Source: JANLYQ01 sp031365725
Lineage (GTDB): Bacteria > Actinomycetota > Actinomycetes > JACCUZ01
Reading direction: 5' to 3'
DNA length: 6,524 bases
Assembly: GCA_031365725.1 (NCBI GenBank)
Contig: JANLYQ010000077.1
Location: forward strand, 1-6,524
Shown here: positions 1 through 4,416 of the stretch, piece after piece
Numbering within the stretch: the first letter of the stretch is position 1
Layout: each line of letters opens with the position of its first letter
Notes under the pieces: generated by a model
The model's database searches: none
What the model saw: only the letters and a program-made list of their open reading frames with translations
What the model was told of the DNA's origin: nothing
Program-made: the position numbers and the translations under genes

Positions 1-102
1 CTCCCGGTCCAGGGGTGCGGCGAGCCGGTCGAGGCACACCCACACCCACACGGCGAGCCCCGCCCAGCCGGCGACGATCAGCAGTACCAGCGGGCCGGTC
101 AC
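1..102 (-). CDS. Small membrane protein, N-terminal part (runs off the window)
   Basis: This leftward reading frame opens with a GTG at 102-100 whose bases overlap the TGA stop of the preceding gene (GTGA overlap), like most junctions in this operon. It stays open to the window edge, giving 34 residues. The translation begins MTGPLVLLIVAGWAGLAVW and continues with a V/W-rich stretch and then a charged segment (DR...DRE). Residues 4 to about 23 are strongly hydrophobic and would form one transmembrane helix or an uncleaved signal anchor. No family can be assigned from so short a piece. It is the last visible gene of the operon starting at 2730. Single-helix proteins of this size are common among phage accessory genes, but a lysis or superinfection-exclusion role would be a guess. 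Confidence 0.6.
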   Translation of the reverse strand, partial: MTGPLVLLIVAGWAGLAVWVWVCLDRLAAPLDRE

Positions 103-371
103 GGGGTGACCTGTAGTTCGCCAGCGCGGTAGGCGTTTATGAGCGCGCACAGGAACTTAGCGTTTGCGTACGCCGTTGCCTGTTTGCGAGAGCTGGGGAC
201 GTAGATAGTCCTGGACCCGCCACGCGCCAGCGCGGTGTAGACGGGGCCGAAATAGTCCTCAATGCCAGGCCAGCCGTACGTCGCTTCGCAGATGGTCGGT
301 CCGACCTCCATCCGCCAAGACGTGGCACCCATCTCGCTTGCTGCGTAGAGCGCAGCCAGGTCGTCGCTCAC
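99..371 (-). CDS. Hypothetical protein, 90 aa
   Basis: The product is about 90 residues, starting VSDDLAALYAASEMGATSW and ending AGELQVTP. The GTG start at 371-369 overlaps the TGA of the upstream gene by 4 bases, so translation is probably coupled. A longer in-frame extension to 458 exists, but it is Arg/Pro-rich and lies over the neighbouring gene, so it is rejected. The fold looks soluble and mixed alpha/beta, with an aromatic patch (YGWPGIEDYFGPVY) near residues 36-49 and a C-terminal helix containing NAKFLCALINAYRAG. That ending resembles small actinophage or actinobacterial proteins whose last helix reads like 'ARFIAAARELVP', but no family is firmly recognised. Codon use is less GC-extreme than in neighbouring genes. 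The function is unknown; position implies an early, non-structural phage gene. Confidence 0.7.
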   Translation of the reverse strand: MSDDLAALYAASEMGATSWRMEVGPTICEATYGWPGIEDYFGPVYTALARGGSRTIYVPSSRKQATAYANAKFLCALINAYRAGELQVTP

Positions 372-685
372 AGCGCGCTCGCCACGAGCAGGTCGAGGCA
401 CCCGTCGTAGGTGGCGCACGCGCGGCGCAGGAACACGGACCCGGCCTCGTCGGTGCACCCGGGCTGGATGTTGTCGTTGTGCAGGTGTACGGCGGACGGG
501 TCGCGGGCGACCTCGAGGAACGCGGCGCGGGCCTCCAGCGCCAGCGAGGTGGTGGACGCGGACGGTCGCATGCCGGCGTGGCGCAGCATGGTGACTGCGG
601 TGCGGGTGCCGTCGTCGGTGAGGCCCTCGGTGCCGATGACGTCGTCGAGGACGTTGAGGGCGTAGCGGCGCAGGATGGTGGTCAC
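368..685 (-). CDS. Hypothetical protein, 105 aa
   Basis: This is a 105-residue protein beginning MTTILRRYALNVLDDVIG and ending LDLLVASAL. The GTG start (685-683) overlaps the TGA of the repeat-protein gene upstream, and its own TGA overlaps the next GTG, so it sits inside a chain of coupled genes. The sequence looks globular and helical, with a moderately acidic middle (LEVARDPSAVHLHNDN) and two well-separated cysteines near the C-terminus (RRACATYDGC, about residues 89 and 96). No membrane segment or known catalytic motif is visible. The first codons (GTG ACC ACC ATC) are identical to those of the gene upstream because the two gene junctions share a 23-bp near-repeat. No family is recognised and the function is unknown. 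Confidence 0.75.
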   Translation of the reverse strand: MTTILRRYALNVLDDVIGTEGLTDDGTRTAVTMLRHAGMRPSASTTSLALEARAAFLEVARDPSAVHLHNDNIQPGCTDEAGSVFLRRACATYDGCLDLLVASAL

Positions 686-1398
686 TGGGTCACCGCGCTC
701 GGGTCGATCATCATGGAGAACAGGTCGAGCGCGGAGGCTTTGAGCGTCTCGACGGTGGAAGCCAACACTTCTTGAGCCGCCGAGTCAGCCGCCGAGTAAG
801 CCGCCGAGTAAGCCGCCGAGCGAGCCGCCGAGTAAGCCGCCGAGCGAGCCGCCGAGCGAGCCGCCGAGCGAGCCGCCGAGCGAGCCGCCGAGTAAGCCGC
901 CGAGTAAGCCGCCGAGTAAGCCGCCAAGCCAACCGCCGAGTAAGCCGCCGAGTAAGCCGCCGAGCGAGCCGCCGAGTCAGCCGCCGAGACACTCTTCTCG
1001 GCATGGTCAGCCTGGGCCAGCCACGAGGCGTCGTCCACGATGCGGCGAAGGTCACGCAGCGCGGTGGCGTGCTCGGTGAGCCCCGCCAGGTCCAGCCACG
1101 CCGGCGTGTAGGTGCGGATCAGCCAGTCCAGCGCCAGGTAACCGCGCGCCTCGTCCTGGTCGTCACGGGTGCCGACCAGGCGCGGGATGAACGGCTTGAG
1201 CTTCTGCCGCCACTCCGTGTCCCAATCGTCGTTGAGCGCGATCCCGAAGCCGATGAGGACGGGTGATGCGCAGATCGGGTGGTCGGAGTGGGGTTCCCCC
1301 GCGAAGTAGGCGACCGCCTCAAGTAGACAGAGGCCGTCGTCGGGGGTTGTGTGGTTGCCTTTGGCGAGGGTGAGGGTGTCGAGGTCGATGGTGGTCAC
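682..1398 (-). CDS. Actinophage-type protein with C-terminal SAAX tetrapeptide repeats, 238 aa
   Basis: The N-terminal domain (residues about 1-135) contains DDGLCLLEAVAYFAGEPHSDHP, SPVLIGFGIALNDDW and ALDWLIRTYTPAWLDLAGL. I recognise this as a family common in actinobacteria and their phages whose C-terminus is an Ala-rich repeat and whose function is unknown to me. Residues 138-209 are 18 tandem tetrapeptides, mostly SAAY or SAAR with SAAD at both ends and one irregular pair (SAVG-LAAY). The C-terminus (TVETLKASALDLFSMMID) is a normal helix and matches the usual family ending. The repeats should form a long alanine-rich helix with Tyr/Arg at every fourth residue. The GTG start overlaps the upstream stop (GTGA). 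A Cys-His-containing N-terminus (C24, H37, H40, C43) might bind a ligand; this is inference only. Confidence 0.85.
   Translation of the reverse strand: MTTIDLDTLTLAKGNHTTPDDGLCLLEAVAYFAGEPHSDHPICASPVLIGFGIALNDDWDTEWRQKLKPFIPRLVGTRDDQDEARGYLALDWLIRTYTPAWLDLAGLTEHATALRDLRRIVDDASWLAQADHAEKSVSAADSAARSAAYSAAYSAVGLAAYSAAYSAAYSAARSAARSAARSAARSAAYSAARSAAYSAAYSAADSAAQEVLASTVETLKASALDLFSMMIDPSAVTQ
772..987 (-). repeat. 18-copy, 12-bp in-frame tandem repeat
   Basis: On the plus strand the unit reads GCCGCCGAG followed by TAA, CGA or TCA, repeated 18 times. On the coding (minus) strand each unit gives Ala-Ala-X-Ser with X = Tyr, Arg or Asp. The invariant bases are nearly perfect and variation is confined to the X codon. 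One unit near 926-937 is degenerate (GCCAAGCCAACC) and gives the Val-Gly-Leu interruption. Because the unit is 12 bp, gain or loss of copies keeps the reading frame, so length variation between isolates is expected. It is not a CRISPR array: there are no spacers and the unit is far too short. Confidence 0.9.
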
Positions 1399-1640
1399 TC
1401 GGTCACCGCCGACCCGGCGAGAACGTCACCAAGGCTGCGGGTGCTGGCGGGCAGGTCCGGGTGCTGCGACAGGTAGGCGTGACGCTTCCGTGCGGCGCTC
1501 AGCTCGTCGTCGACACGGGCGGCCTCGTCGGTCAGGCGCTCGTACTTCTCCGTCAGTCGTGCGACGACGCGGCCCTGACGGTCGAGTGCCTCCTGCGCGC
1601 GCTCGGCGGGGGTGCGGGTCGTGCGGTCGTTGCTGGTCAT
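1395..1640 (-). CDS. Small coiled-coil protein, 81 aa
   Basis: This 81-residue, highly charged protein runs from MTSNDRTTRTPAERAQEAL to GDVLAGSAVTE. Residues about 12-56 form a continuous predicted amphipathic helix (RAQEALDRQGRVVARLTEKY, then ERLTDEAARVDDELSAARKR) with hydrophobic positions spaced as in a coiled coil, so it probably dimerises. The ATG at 1640 is preceded by an AGAGGA-type ribosome binding site about 4 bases upstream. That is consistent with a fresh initiation site after the 77-base gap and hairpin that separate it from the previous gene. Its stop overlaps the next start (GTGA). No named family is recognised; short coiled-coil proteins are frequent in actinophage early operons. 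Confidence 0.75.
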   Translation of the reverse strand: MTSNDRTTRTPAERAQEALDRQGRVVARLTEKYERLTDEAARVDDELSAARKRHAYLSQHPDLPASTRSLGDVLAGSAVTE

Positions 1641-1680
1641 GGCGTCCTCTCGGGTGGGATGATGTGAAGCGCGTTCTCGT

Positions 1681-1708
1681 GGGGCCGTCCGTTGCTGCGG
1701 GCGGCCCC
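1681..1708 (-). terminator. Strong GC hairpin, possible attenuator or terminator
   Basis: GGGGCCG (1681-1687) pairs perfectly with CGGCCCC (1702-1708). The stem continues inward through one T-G wobble (1688/1701) and a CCG/CGG pairing, leaving a 6-base loop TTGCTG. It starts 9 bases after the stop codon of the 49-residue gene and lies upstream of the next ribosome binding site. No T tract follows on either strand, so it is at best a weak intrinsic terminator. It may instead reduce read-through or stabilise the 3' end of the upstream message. Confidence 0.5.
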
Positions 1709-1716
1709 GTCGCGCG

Positions 1717-1866
1717 CTACGGGGTGCGGTGGTAGACGTGCACGTAGACGACGCGCACCGGCCGGGTGTCGACGTACGGCGCCAGACGGGCGGCCACGTC
1801 GACCCGCGACGGTGCGCGGTGGGTGACGGCGTAGCGCCACGCGGCGGCGAGGCGGAGGAGGATCAA
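1717..1866 (-). CDS. Small TTG-start peptide gene, 49 aa
   Basis: A short leftward frame between the RHH gene and the hairpin encodes 49 residues beginning (M)ILLRLAAAWRYAVTHRAPS and ending VRVVYVHVYHRTP. Almost every codon ends in G or C, which is the coding signature of this genome, whereas the overlapping Arg/Pro-rich frame at 1637-1840 does not look like a protein. The only plausible start is TTG at 1866-1864, overlapping the upstream TGA as TTGA and matching the 4-base overlaps elsewhere in the operon. The product is basic, with an N-terminal amphipathic or hydrophobic helix and a C-terminal beta-like V/Y-rich stretch. No family is recognised. The main uncertainty is the rare start codon. 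Confidence 0.6.
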   Translation of the reverse strand: MILLRLAAAWRYAVTHRAPSRVDVAARLAPYVDTRPVRVVYVHVYHRTP

Positions 1867-2303
1867 CTCGCCACCGCCGGGTCGCTGGCCGCAGTGAGAG
1901 CAGCGCTCCGGATGAACTCGGAGAGCGTCAGTCCGCGCTGGTCCGCGGCCTGGCGAAGCTGCTCGTGTTCGTCGGGCAGGAGCCGCACCGCGGTCATCGA
2001 GCGGCGCTGCCGGTTCTCCGAGCGCTTCTTGCGCGGAGGCTGCTCGACGGCGCGGTCCGCATCGACCAGCGCCACGATGTAGGCAGCGTCTTTCGGATTA
2101 TCGGTCAGGCCTATATAGAGGCCATGTTCGCCATGTTCGCCGCCCTCAGTAAAGATGTCGGCAGGAATCTGTTCGTCAGTCATGTAGATGTCCGCAGGAA
2201 CCGCGTGAGTAATGACTCCCCAAGACCATTGGCCCGGCGTGGAGTTGCTGCGAAGGACATCCAGGTCTTCGGAGAGAAGATGGAGCCGAAGTTCGGCGGT
2301 CAC
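1863..2303 (-). CDS. Protein with C-terminal ribbon-helix-helix domain, 146 aa
   Basis: The product has two parts. Residues 1 to about 85 (starting MTAELRLHLLSEDLDVLR) form an acidic domain containing SWGVITHAVPADIY and NPKDAAYIVALVDADRA, similar in feel to small phage proteins of unknown role. After a basic linker (PPRKKRSENRQRRS, residues 89-102), residues 103-138 read MTAVRLLPDEHEQLRQAADQ followed by RGLTLSEFIRSAAL, which fits the ribbon-helix-helix fold of CopG/MobC-like and DUF1778-type DNA-binding proteins. It is therefore a likely DNA-binding regulator acting as a dimer. The GTG start overlaps the upstream stop (GTGA), and its own stop overlaps the following TTG. The two halves are separate genes in many phages, so this may be a natural fusion. 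Its last codons repeat those of the gene upstream. Confidence 0.75.
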   Translation of the reverse strand: MTAELRLHLLSEDLDVLRSNSTPGQWSWGVITHAVPADIYMTDEQIPADIFTEGGEHGEHGLYIGLTDNPKDAAYIVALVDADRAVEQPPRKKRSENRQRRSMTAVRLLPDEHEQLRQAADQRGLTLSEFIRSAALTAASDPAVAS

Positions 2304-2320
2304 GATGCCACCGCCGGGTC
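1870..2320. repeat. 14-bp repeated gene-end sequence (1870-1883 and 2307-2320)
   Basis: The 14-mer GCCACCGCCGGGTC occurs at both positions. On the coding strand each copy encodes Asp-Pro-Ala-Val-Ala at the very C-terminus of two adjacent genes, so both proteins end DPAVAS although the rest of the proteins are unrelated. The final Ser codons differ (AGT versus TCG). It is a second case, besides the 23-bp junction repeat, of shared sequence at gene boundaries in this operon. Confidence 0.7.
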
Positions 2321-2506
2321 CTGGGGCAGGGACTCGACCAGGTCGACGAGCGACGCGTAAACGACGCGGCGGTGCGACCCGAGGTAGACGACCTTGACGC
2401 GGCCGTCGGCCGTGAGGCGGCGCAGGTAGGTGTCGGAGCAGCCGCCGAGGATCTCCCTCGCGCGCAGCGGGGACACGAGCAGGTCGGCGGCGACGTCGGC
2501 GGTCAT
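2300..2506 (-). CDS. Excisionase-like helix-turn-helix protein, 68 aa
   Basis: This is a 68-residue protein starting MTADVAADLLVSPLRAREIL and ending ESLPQDPAVAS. Residues about 9-60 follow the MerR/excisionase winged-helix pattern: an N-terminal 'SPLRAREILGG' helix, a recognition helix (CSDTYLRRLTADGRV), and a short beta wing (VKVVYLGSHRRVVYASLVDL). This matches the HTH_17 or excisionase class, where phage Xis proteins bind the attachment-site arm and direct the integrase toward excision, or act as regulators. Its place as second gene of the early leftward operon, in an element with an integrase and an attachment site, makes it the best Xis candidate here. The ATG overlaps the upstream TGA as ATGA, and its own TGA overlaps the next GTG. 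An alternative is a plain transcriptional regulator. Confidence 0.75.
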   Translation of the reverse strand: MTADVAADLLVSPLRAREILGGCSDTYLRRLTADGRVKVVYLGSHRRVVYASLVDLVESLPQDPAVAS

Positions 2507-2730
2507 GCCGCGGTCCCGGCGTTGCTCAGCAGGCGGTCGAGATCCACGCCGAGCCAGGCGGCGACAGCGGCCAGGTCGTCGACGTCCCAGGGGCTTTCGC
2601 CATTGAGTCGACGGGAAACGGTCTGCTGCGAGCGGTTCAGGTGACGGGCCAGGTCGGCGCCAGTACGGCGCTGGCGGGCCATCTCGGCCCGGACTTCGGC
2701 GGCTACCTGCTGTCCATACGTCGTCTCCAT
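2503..2730 (-). CDS. XRE-family Cro-like repressor, 75 aa
   Basis: The product is a 75-residue single-domain HTH protein starting METTYGQQVAAEVRAEMARQ. Residues about 25-46 (ADLARHLNRSQQTVSRRLNG) are a clear XRE helix-turn-helix, and the end (DVDDLAAVAAWLGVDLDRLL) is the usual closing helix pair. With no second domain, it matches Cro-like proteins. The ATG at 2730 is chosen over an upstream one at 2763 because a -10-like TAACAT ends 7 bases before it and there is no ribosome binding site, so the mRNA is probably leaderless. It is the first gene of the leftward operon and diverges from a related HTH gene at 2808. The two share the pattern QVA-EVR-AR-LAR-N. It most likely represses the divergent promoters. 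Confidence 0.85.
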   Translation of the reverse strand: METTYGQQVAAEVRAEMARQRRTGADLARHLNRSQQTVSRRLNGESPWDVDDLAAVAAWLGVDLDRLLSNAGTAA

Positions 2731-2748
2731 GGTGGAGATGTTACTCCA
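2724..2748. promoter_or_regulatory. Overlapping short dyads at the leftward start (possible operator)
   Basis: TCTCC-ATGGT-GGAGA (2724-2738) and TGGAG-ATGTTA-CTCCA (2733-2748) overlap, so the start codon and -10 region of the leftward promoter lie in alternating inverted half-sites. The hexamer CTCCAT recurs in direct orientation at 2725-2730, 2744-2749 and 2804-2809, the last abutting the rightward start codon. These could be half-sites for the XRE protein. Arms of 5 bases are short, so chance is not excluded. Confidence 0.4.
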
Positions 2749-2767
2749 TATTGGGTAGGACATGCAA
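2738..2767 (-). promoter_or_regulatory. Leftward early promoter, leaderless
   Basis: On the minus strand, TTGCAT (2767-2762) and TAACAT (2743-2738) are separated by 18 bases. The -10 fits the actinobacterial TANNNT form; the -35 matches only the TTG part of the consensus. The ATG of the Cro-like gene begins 7 bases after the -10, where transcription should start, and no Shine-Dalgarno sequence precedes it. A leaderless message is therefore the simplest reading. Confidence 0.55.
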
Positions 2768-2786
2768 GTCTTGGAAGTAAAGACTT
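2766..2786. promoter_or_regulatory. 21-bp dyad between divergent promoters, candidate operator
   Basis: AAGTCTT (2766-2772) and AAGACTT (2780-2786) form a perfect 7-bp inverted repeat with a 7-base spacer. A second dyad, GAAGT-AAAG-ACTTC (2774-2787), is nested in its right half, and CAAG-T-CTTG (2765-2773) covers its left half. The site overlaps the proposed -35 of the leftward promoter by two bases and contains the proposed -35 of the rightward one, so one bound dimer could control both. It is AT-richer than the surrounding DNA. Confidence 0.55.
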
Positions 2787-2801
2787 CGCAATGAGTACGA
2801 T
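2771..2801 (+). promoter_or_regulatory. Rightward promoter, leaderless
   Basis: TACGAT (2796-2801) is a good -10. The nearest -35-like hexamer is TTGGAA (2771-2776), with a 19-base spacer, which is longer than ideal. The ATG at 2808 lies 6 bases after the -10, with no ribosome binding site, again implying a leaderless transcript. The -35 lies inside the 21-bp dyad. Confidence 0.4.
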
Positions 2802-2807
2802 GTCTCC

Positions 2808-3043
2808 ATGCCCACAGGGAAGATCGGTCCGGCAGGACCGCTGTCGAAGCAGGTCGCCGAGGAGGTTCGCGTCATCCTGGCGAGGCGTCACATGGCCGAC
2901 GCCAATCTGGCGCGGGACGCGAACGGGACAGCTTCAAGAAGGTCGCCGCCAGCTTCGGCGGGCGCTACGTCGCCGGCGAGAAGTATCTGGTGGAGGTCAA
3001 GGGCGCCGATGCGGAGAAGGCGGTCAAGGCCAAGCTCGGCTGA
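2808..3043 (+). pseudogene. Frame-disrupted HTH (repressor-like) gene
   Basis: From the ATG at 2808 the first 39 codons (starting MPTGKIGPAGPLSKQVAEEV, ending NLARDAN near 2924) have coding-like G/C third positions. They align with the N-terminal half of the divergent XRE protein (QVA, EVR, AR, LAR, N conserved). After that, the same frame becomes Arg/Pro/Ser-rich and runs to a stop at 3077, whereas the frame one base back becomes strongly coding (DSFKKVAASFGGRYVAGEKY, then LVEVKGADAEKAVKAKLG) to TGA at 3041-3043 but has no start of its own. So two coding segments meet out of frame at about 2919-2930, exactly where the HTH recognition helix should begin. Readings: a deletion or fusion that destroyed a repressor, a point indel or sequencing error, or a -1 frameshift. 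The C-terminal segment matches no family I know. Confidence 0.65.
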
Positions 3044-3073
3044 TGTGTCCGGGGTTGTTGTGAGGATGTGCCC

Positions 3074-3286
3074 ATGACCCTCACCGACGCCGCCATCCTC
3101 GCTTTCGAGCGGCAGACGTGGCGGCGCCCGGGGGCGAAGGAGCAGGCGATCCTCGACGCGTTCGGCTGGTCCCCGACGCGGCACTACCAGCAGGTGAGCC
3201 GCATTCTCGACGACCCGGCGGCGTTGCGGTTGGACGCGCAGACCGTACGCCGGCTGCAGCGCCTGCGGACCCGACGCATCATCTAG
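3074..3286 (+). CDS. DUF3263 family protein, 70 aa
   Basis: This is a 70-residue protein starting MTLTDAAILAFERQTWRRPG and ending LRTRRII. The features AILAFERQTW-RRPGAKEQAI, then FGWSPTRHYQQVSRIL and DDPAALRLDAQTVRRLQRLR, match DUF3263. These small actinobacterial proteins have a sigma-70 region 4-like or HTH-like helical fold and are also found in phages; their function is unestablished. ATG 3074 is preferred over GTG 3068 because GAGGA (3062-3066) sits 7 bases upstream. It follows the broken HTH gene by 30 bases and is probably co-transcribed from the rightward promoter, so it may be expressed with the lysogeny genes. Its TAG (3284-3286) overlaps the integrase stop on the opposite strand. 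The basic C-terminus suggests nucleic-acid contact; this is inference. Confidence 0.85.
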   Translation: MTLTDAAILAFERQTWRRPGAKEQAILDAFGWSPTRHYQQVSRILDDPAALRLDAQTVRRLQRLRTRRII

Positions 3287-4416
3287 CCGCTGATCGCGGC
3301 CCGGTGCGCCATGTCCACCAGGCGCATCGCGGCCTTCTGCGCCTCGATGTCGGCGTGGCTGTAGTTCATCGCCACCGGCACCTGGCTGTGCCCCAGGATC
3401 GCCATGCGCACGATCAGCGGCACCCCGAGCAGCTCGAGCGCGGTGGCGGCGCAGTGCCGGGCGTCGTGGAGCCGGATGTGCCGTACGCCGGCCACCTCGA
3501 GCAGCTGCGCCCAGTCGCCCCAGTCGGCTCTGCTGTCCCGCGGCAGGCCGTCGGGACGTCCCCAGACGAGGCCGTGGTCGACGTACTCGGGCTGTTGGCG
3601 CTCCGTCTCGTAGTCGGCGCGGCGCAGGCGCAGCATGTCGACGTAGAAGCCGGGGAGGGCGACCGGGCGGCGTGACTTCTTCGACTTCGGCGGGACCATC
3701 TTGTGCTTCCCGGCGACCCTGGCCAGGGCGCGCTCGATGCGGATGACGCCGTCGTCGAGGTCGACCCAGTCCCACCCGAGCCCGAGCACCTCGCCCTGGC
3801 GCATGCCGAGGGTGAACGCGGCGTGCCAGCGGGACTCCCACGGCCCTGCTGCGGCGGCCATCACGGCGGCCATCTCCACCCGGTCGAACGGCTTGGCCTC
3901 GGCGGTCTCGGTGCCGGGGGAGTCGATGAGGGCGGCGACGTTGCGCATGACGACGCCTTCGCGGACGGCGACGGTGAGCGCCCGGCGGAGGATGGCGTGG
4001 GTCTGCTGCCGGGTGGCGGTGGACAGTCCGGCCTCGGTCATGGCGCGGTACATGGCTCGGAGGTGGGAAGGCTTGAGCCGGTCCAGGCGCAGCTTGCCCA
4101 GGTGCGGGATCAGGTGGATACGGACCTTGGAGCCGTAAGAGGGCAGGGTGGTCTCGCGGACGCGGGCCGGGGCGATCTCGGTGAGCCAGTAGGTGAGCCA
4201 CGCCTCGACGGTCATGGAGGCGGTGACGACCTGTCCCTGGGCGAGCCACTCGCGGTGCGCCTTCCCGAGCTCGCGCTGTGCTTCCTTGCGGGTGGCGCCG
4301 TACACGGACTTGCGGCGGCGCGGCTCGCCGGGTCGGCTGACGTCGAGGGTGCCGACCCAGCGGCCGTCGGCGCGCTGGTAGATGGAGCCCTCACCCTTGG
4401 GGCGGCGGCTAGGCAT
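3283..4416 (-). CDS. int: Tyrosine-family site-specific integrase, 377 aa
   Basis: This phage integrase would recombine attP with a host tRNA gene. Residues about 8-60 (GEGSIYQRADGRWVGTLDV, then KSVYGATRKEAQREL) are the arm-binding domain, about 68-160 the SAM-like core-binding domain, and about 175-377 the catalytic domain. The catalytic set is visible: R206 in GMRQGEVLGL, a Lys-rich beta turn (PPKSKKSRRPVALP, about 242-255), H317 and R320 in HDARH, H343 in LGHS, and the nucleophile Y352 in MNYSHA. Length is normal and all boxes are intact, so it should be active. ATG 4416 is used: it lies in an 8-base overlap with the preceding gene and the arm domain begins right after it. The upstream in-frame extension is a shadow. 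No ribosome binding site is evident, implying translational coupling. It is last in the operon from 5654. Confidence 0.95.
   Translation of the reverse strand: MPSRRPKGEGSIYQRADGRWVGTLDVSRPGEPRRRKSVYGATRKEAQRELGKAHREWLAQGQVVTASMTVEAWLTYWLTEIAPARVRETTLPSYGSKVRIHLIPHLGKLRLDRLKPSHLRAMYRAMTEAGLSTATRQQTHAILRRALTVAVREGVVMRNVAALIDSPGTETAEAKPFDRVEMAAVMAAAAGPWESRWHAAFTLGMRQGEVLGLGWDWVDLDDGVIRIERALARVAGKHKMVPPKSKKSRRPVALPGFYVDMLRLRRADYETERQQPEYVDHGLVWGRPDGLPRDSRADWGDWAQLLEVAGVRHIRLHDARHCAATALELLGVPLIVRMAILGHSQVPVAMNYSHADIEAQKAAMRLVDMAHRAAISG

Larger units (their letters stand above)
674..1409. repeat. Paired gene-junction repeat (674-696 and 1387-1409)
   Basis: The 23 bases at 674-696 and at 1387-1409 are identical except at one position (G687 versus C1400). 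Each copy spans the 3' end of one gene (codons GCG GTG ACC, then CAG or GAG, then TGA) and the first codons of the next (GTG ACC ACC ATC). The two copies flank the whole repeat-protein gene as direct repeats, so homologous recombination between them could excise or duplicate that gene as a cassette. Confidence 0.75.

Noticed and set aside
772..987. CRISPR array
   Set aside because: It is a 12-bp unit with no spacers, inside a coding frame.
338..1266. Rightward frames including an Arg-Ser repeat protein (772-1266)
   Set aside because: The Arg-Ser pattern is the antisense reading of the SAAX repeats; the minus frame has a recognisable N-terminal domain and coupled starts.
1637..1840. 67-residue leftward frame
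   Set aside because: It is Arg/Pro-rich and out of frame with the strongly coding 49-residue gene at 1866-1717.
2303..2503. Toxin-antitoxin module made of the XRE, excisionase-like and RHH genes
   Set aside because: No toxin-like partner is recognisable; the order and the divergent switch fit a phage early operon better.
3044..3077. End of the 2808 frame at 3077 as the true C-terminus
   Set aside because: Residues after about codon 39 in that frame are Arg/Pro/Ser-rich and overlap a better coding frame, so this tail is probably not a natural protein end.
2888..4249. 453-residue leftward open frame
   Set aside because: It is a shadow of the integrase in another frame: Arg/Pro/Gly-rich, no domain, while the overlapping frame holds all integrase catalytic residues.
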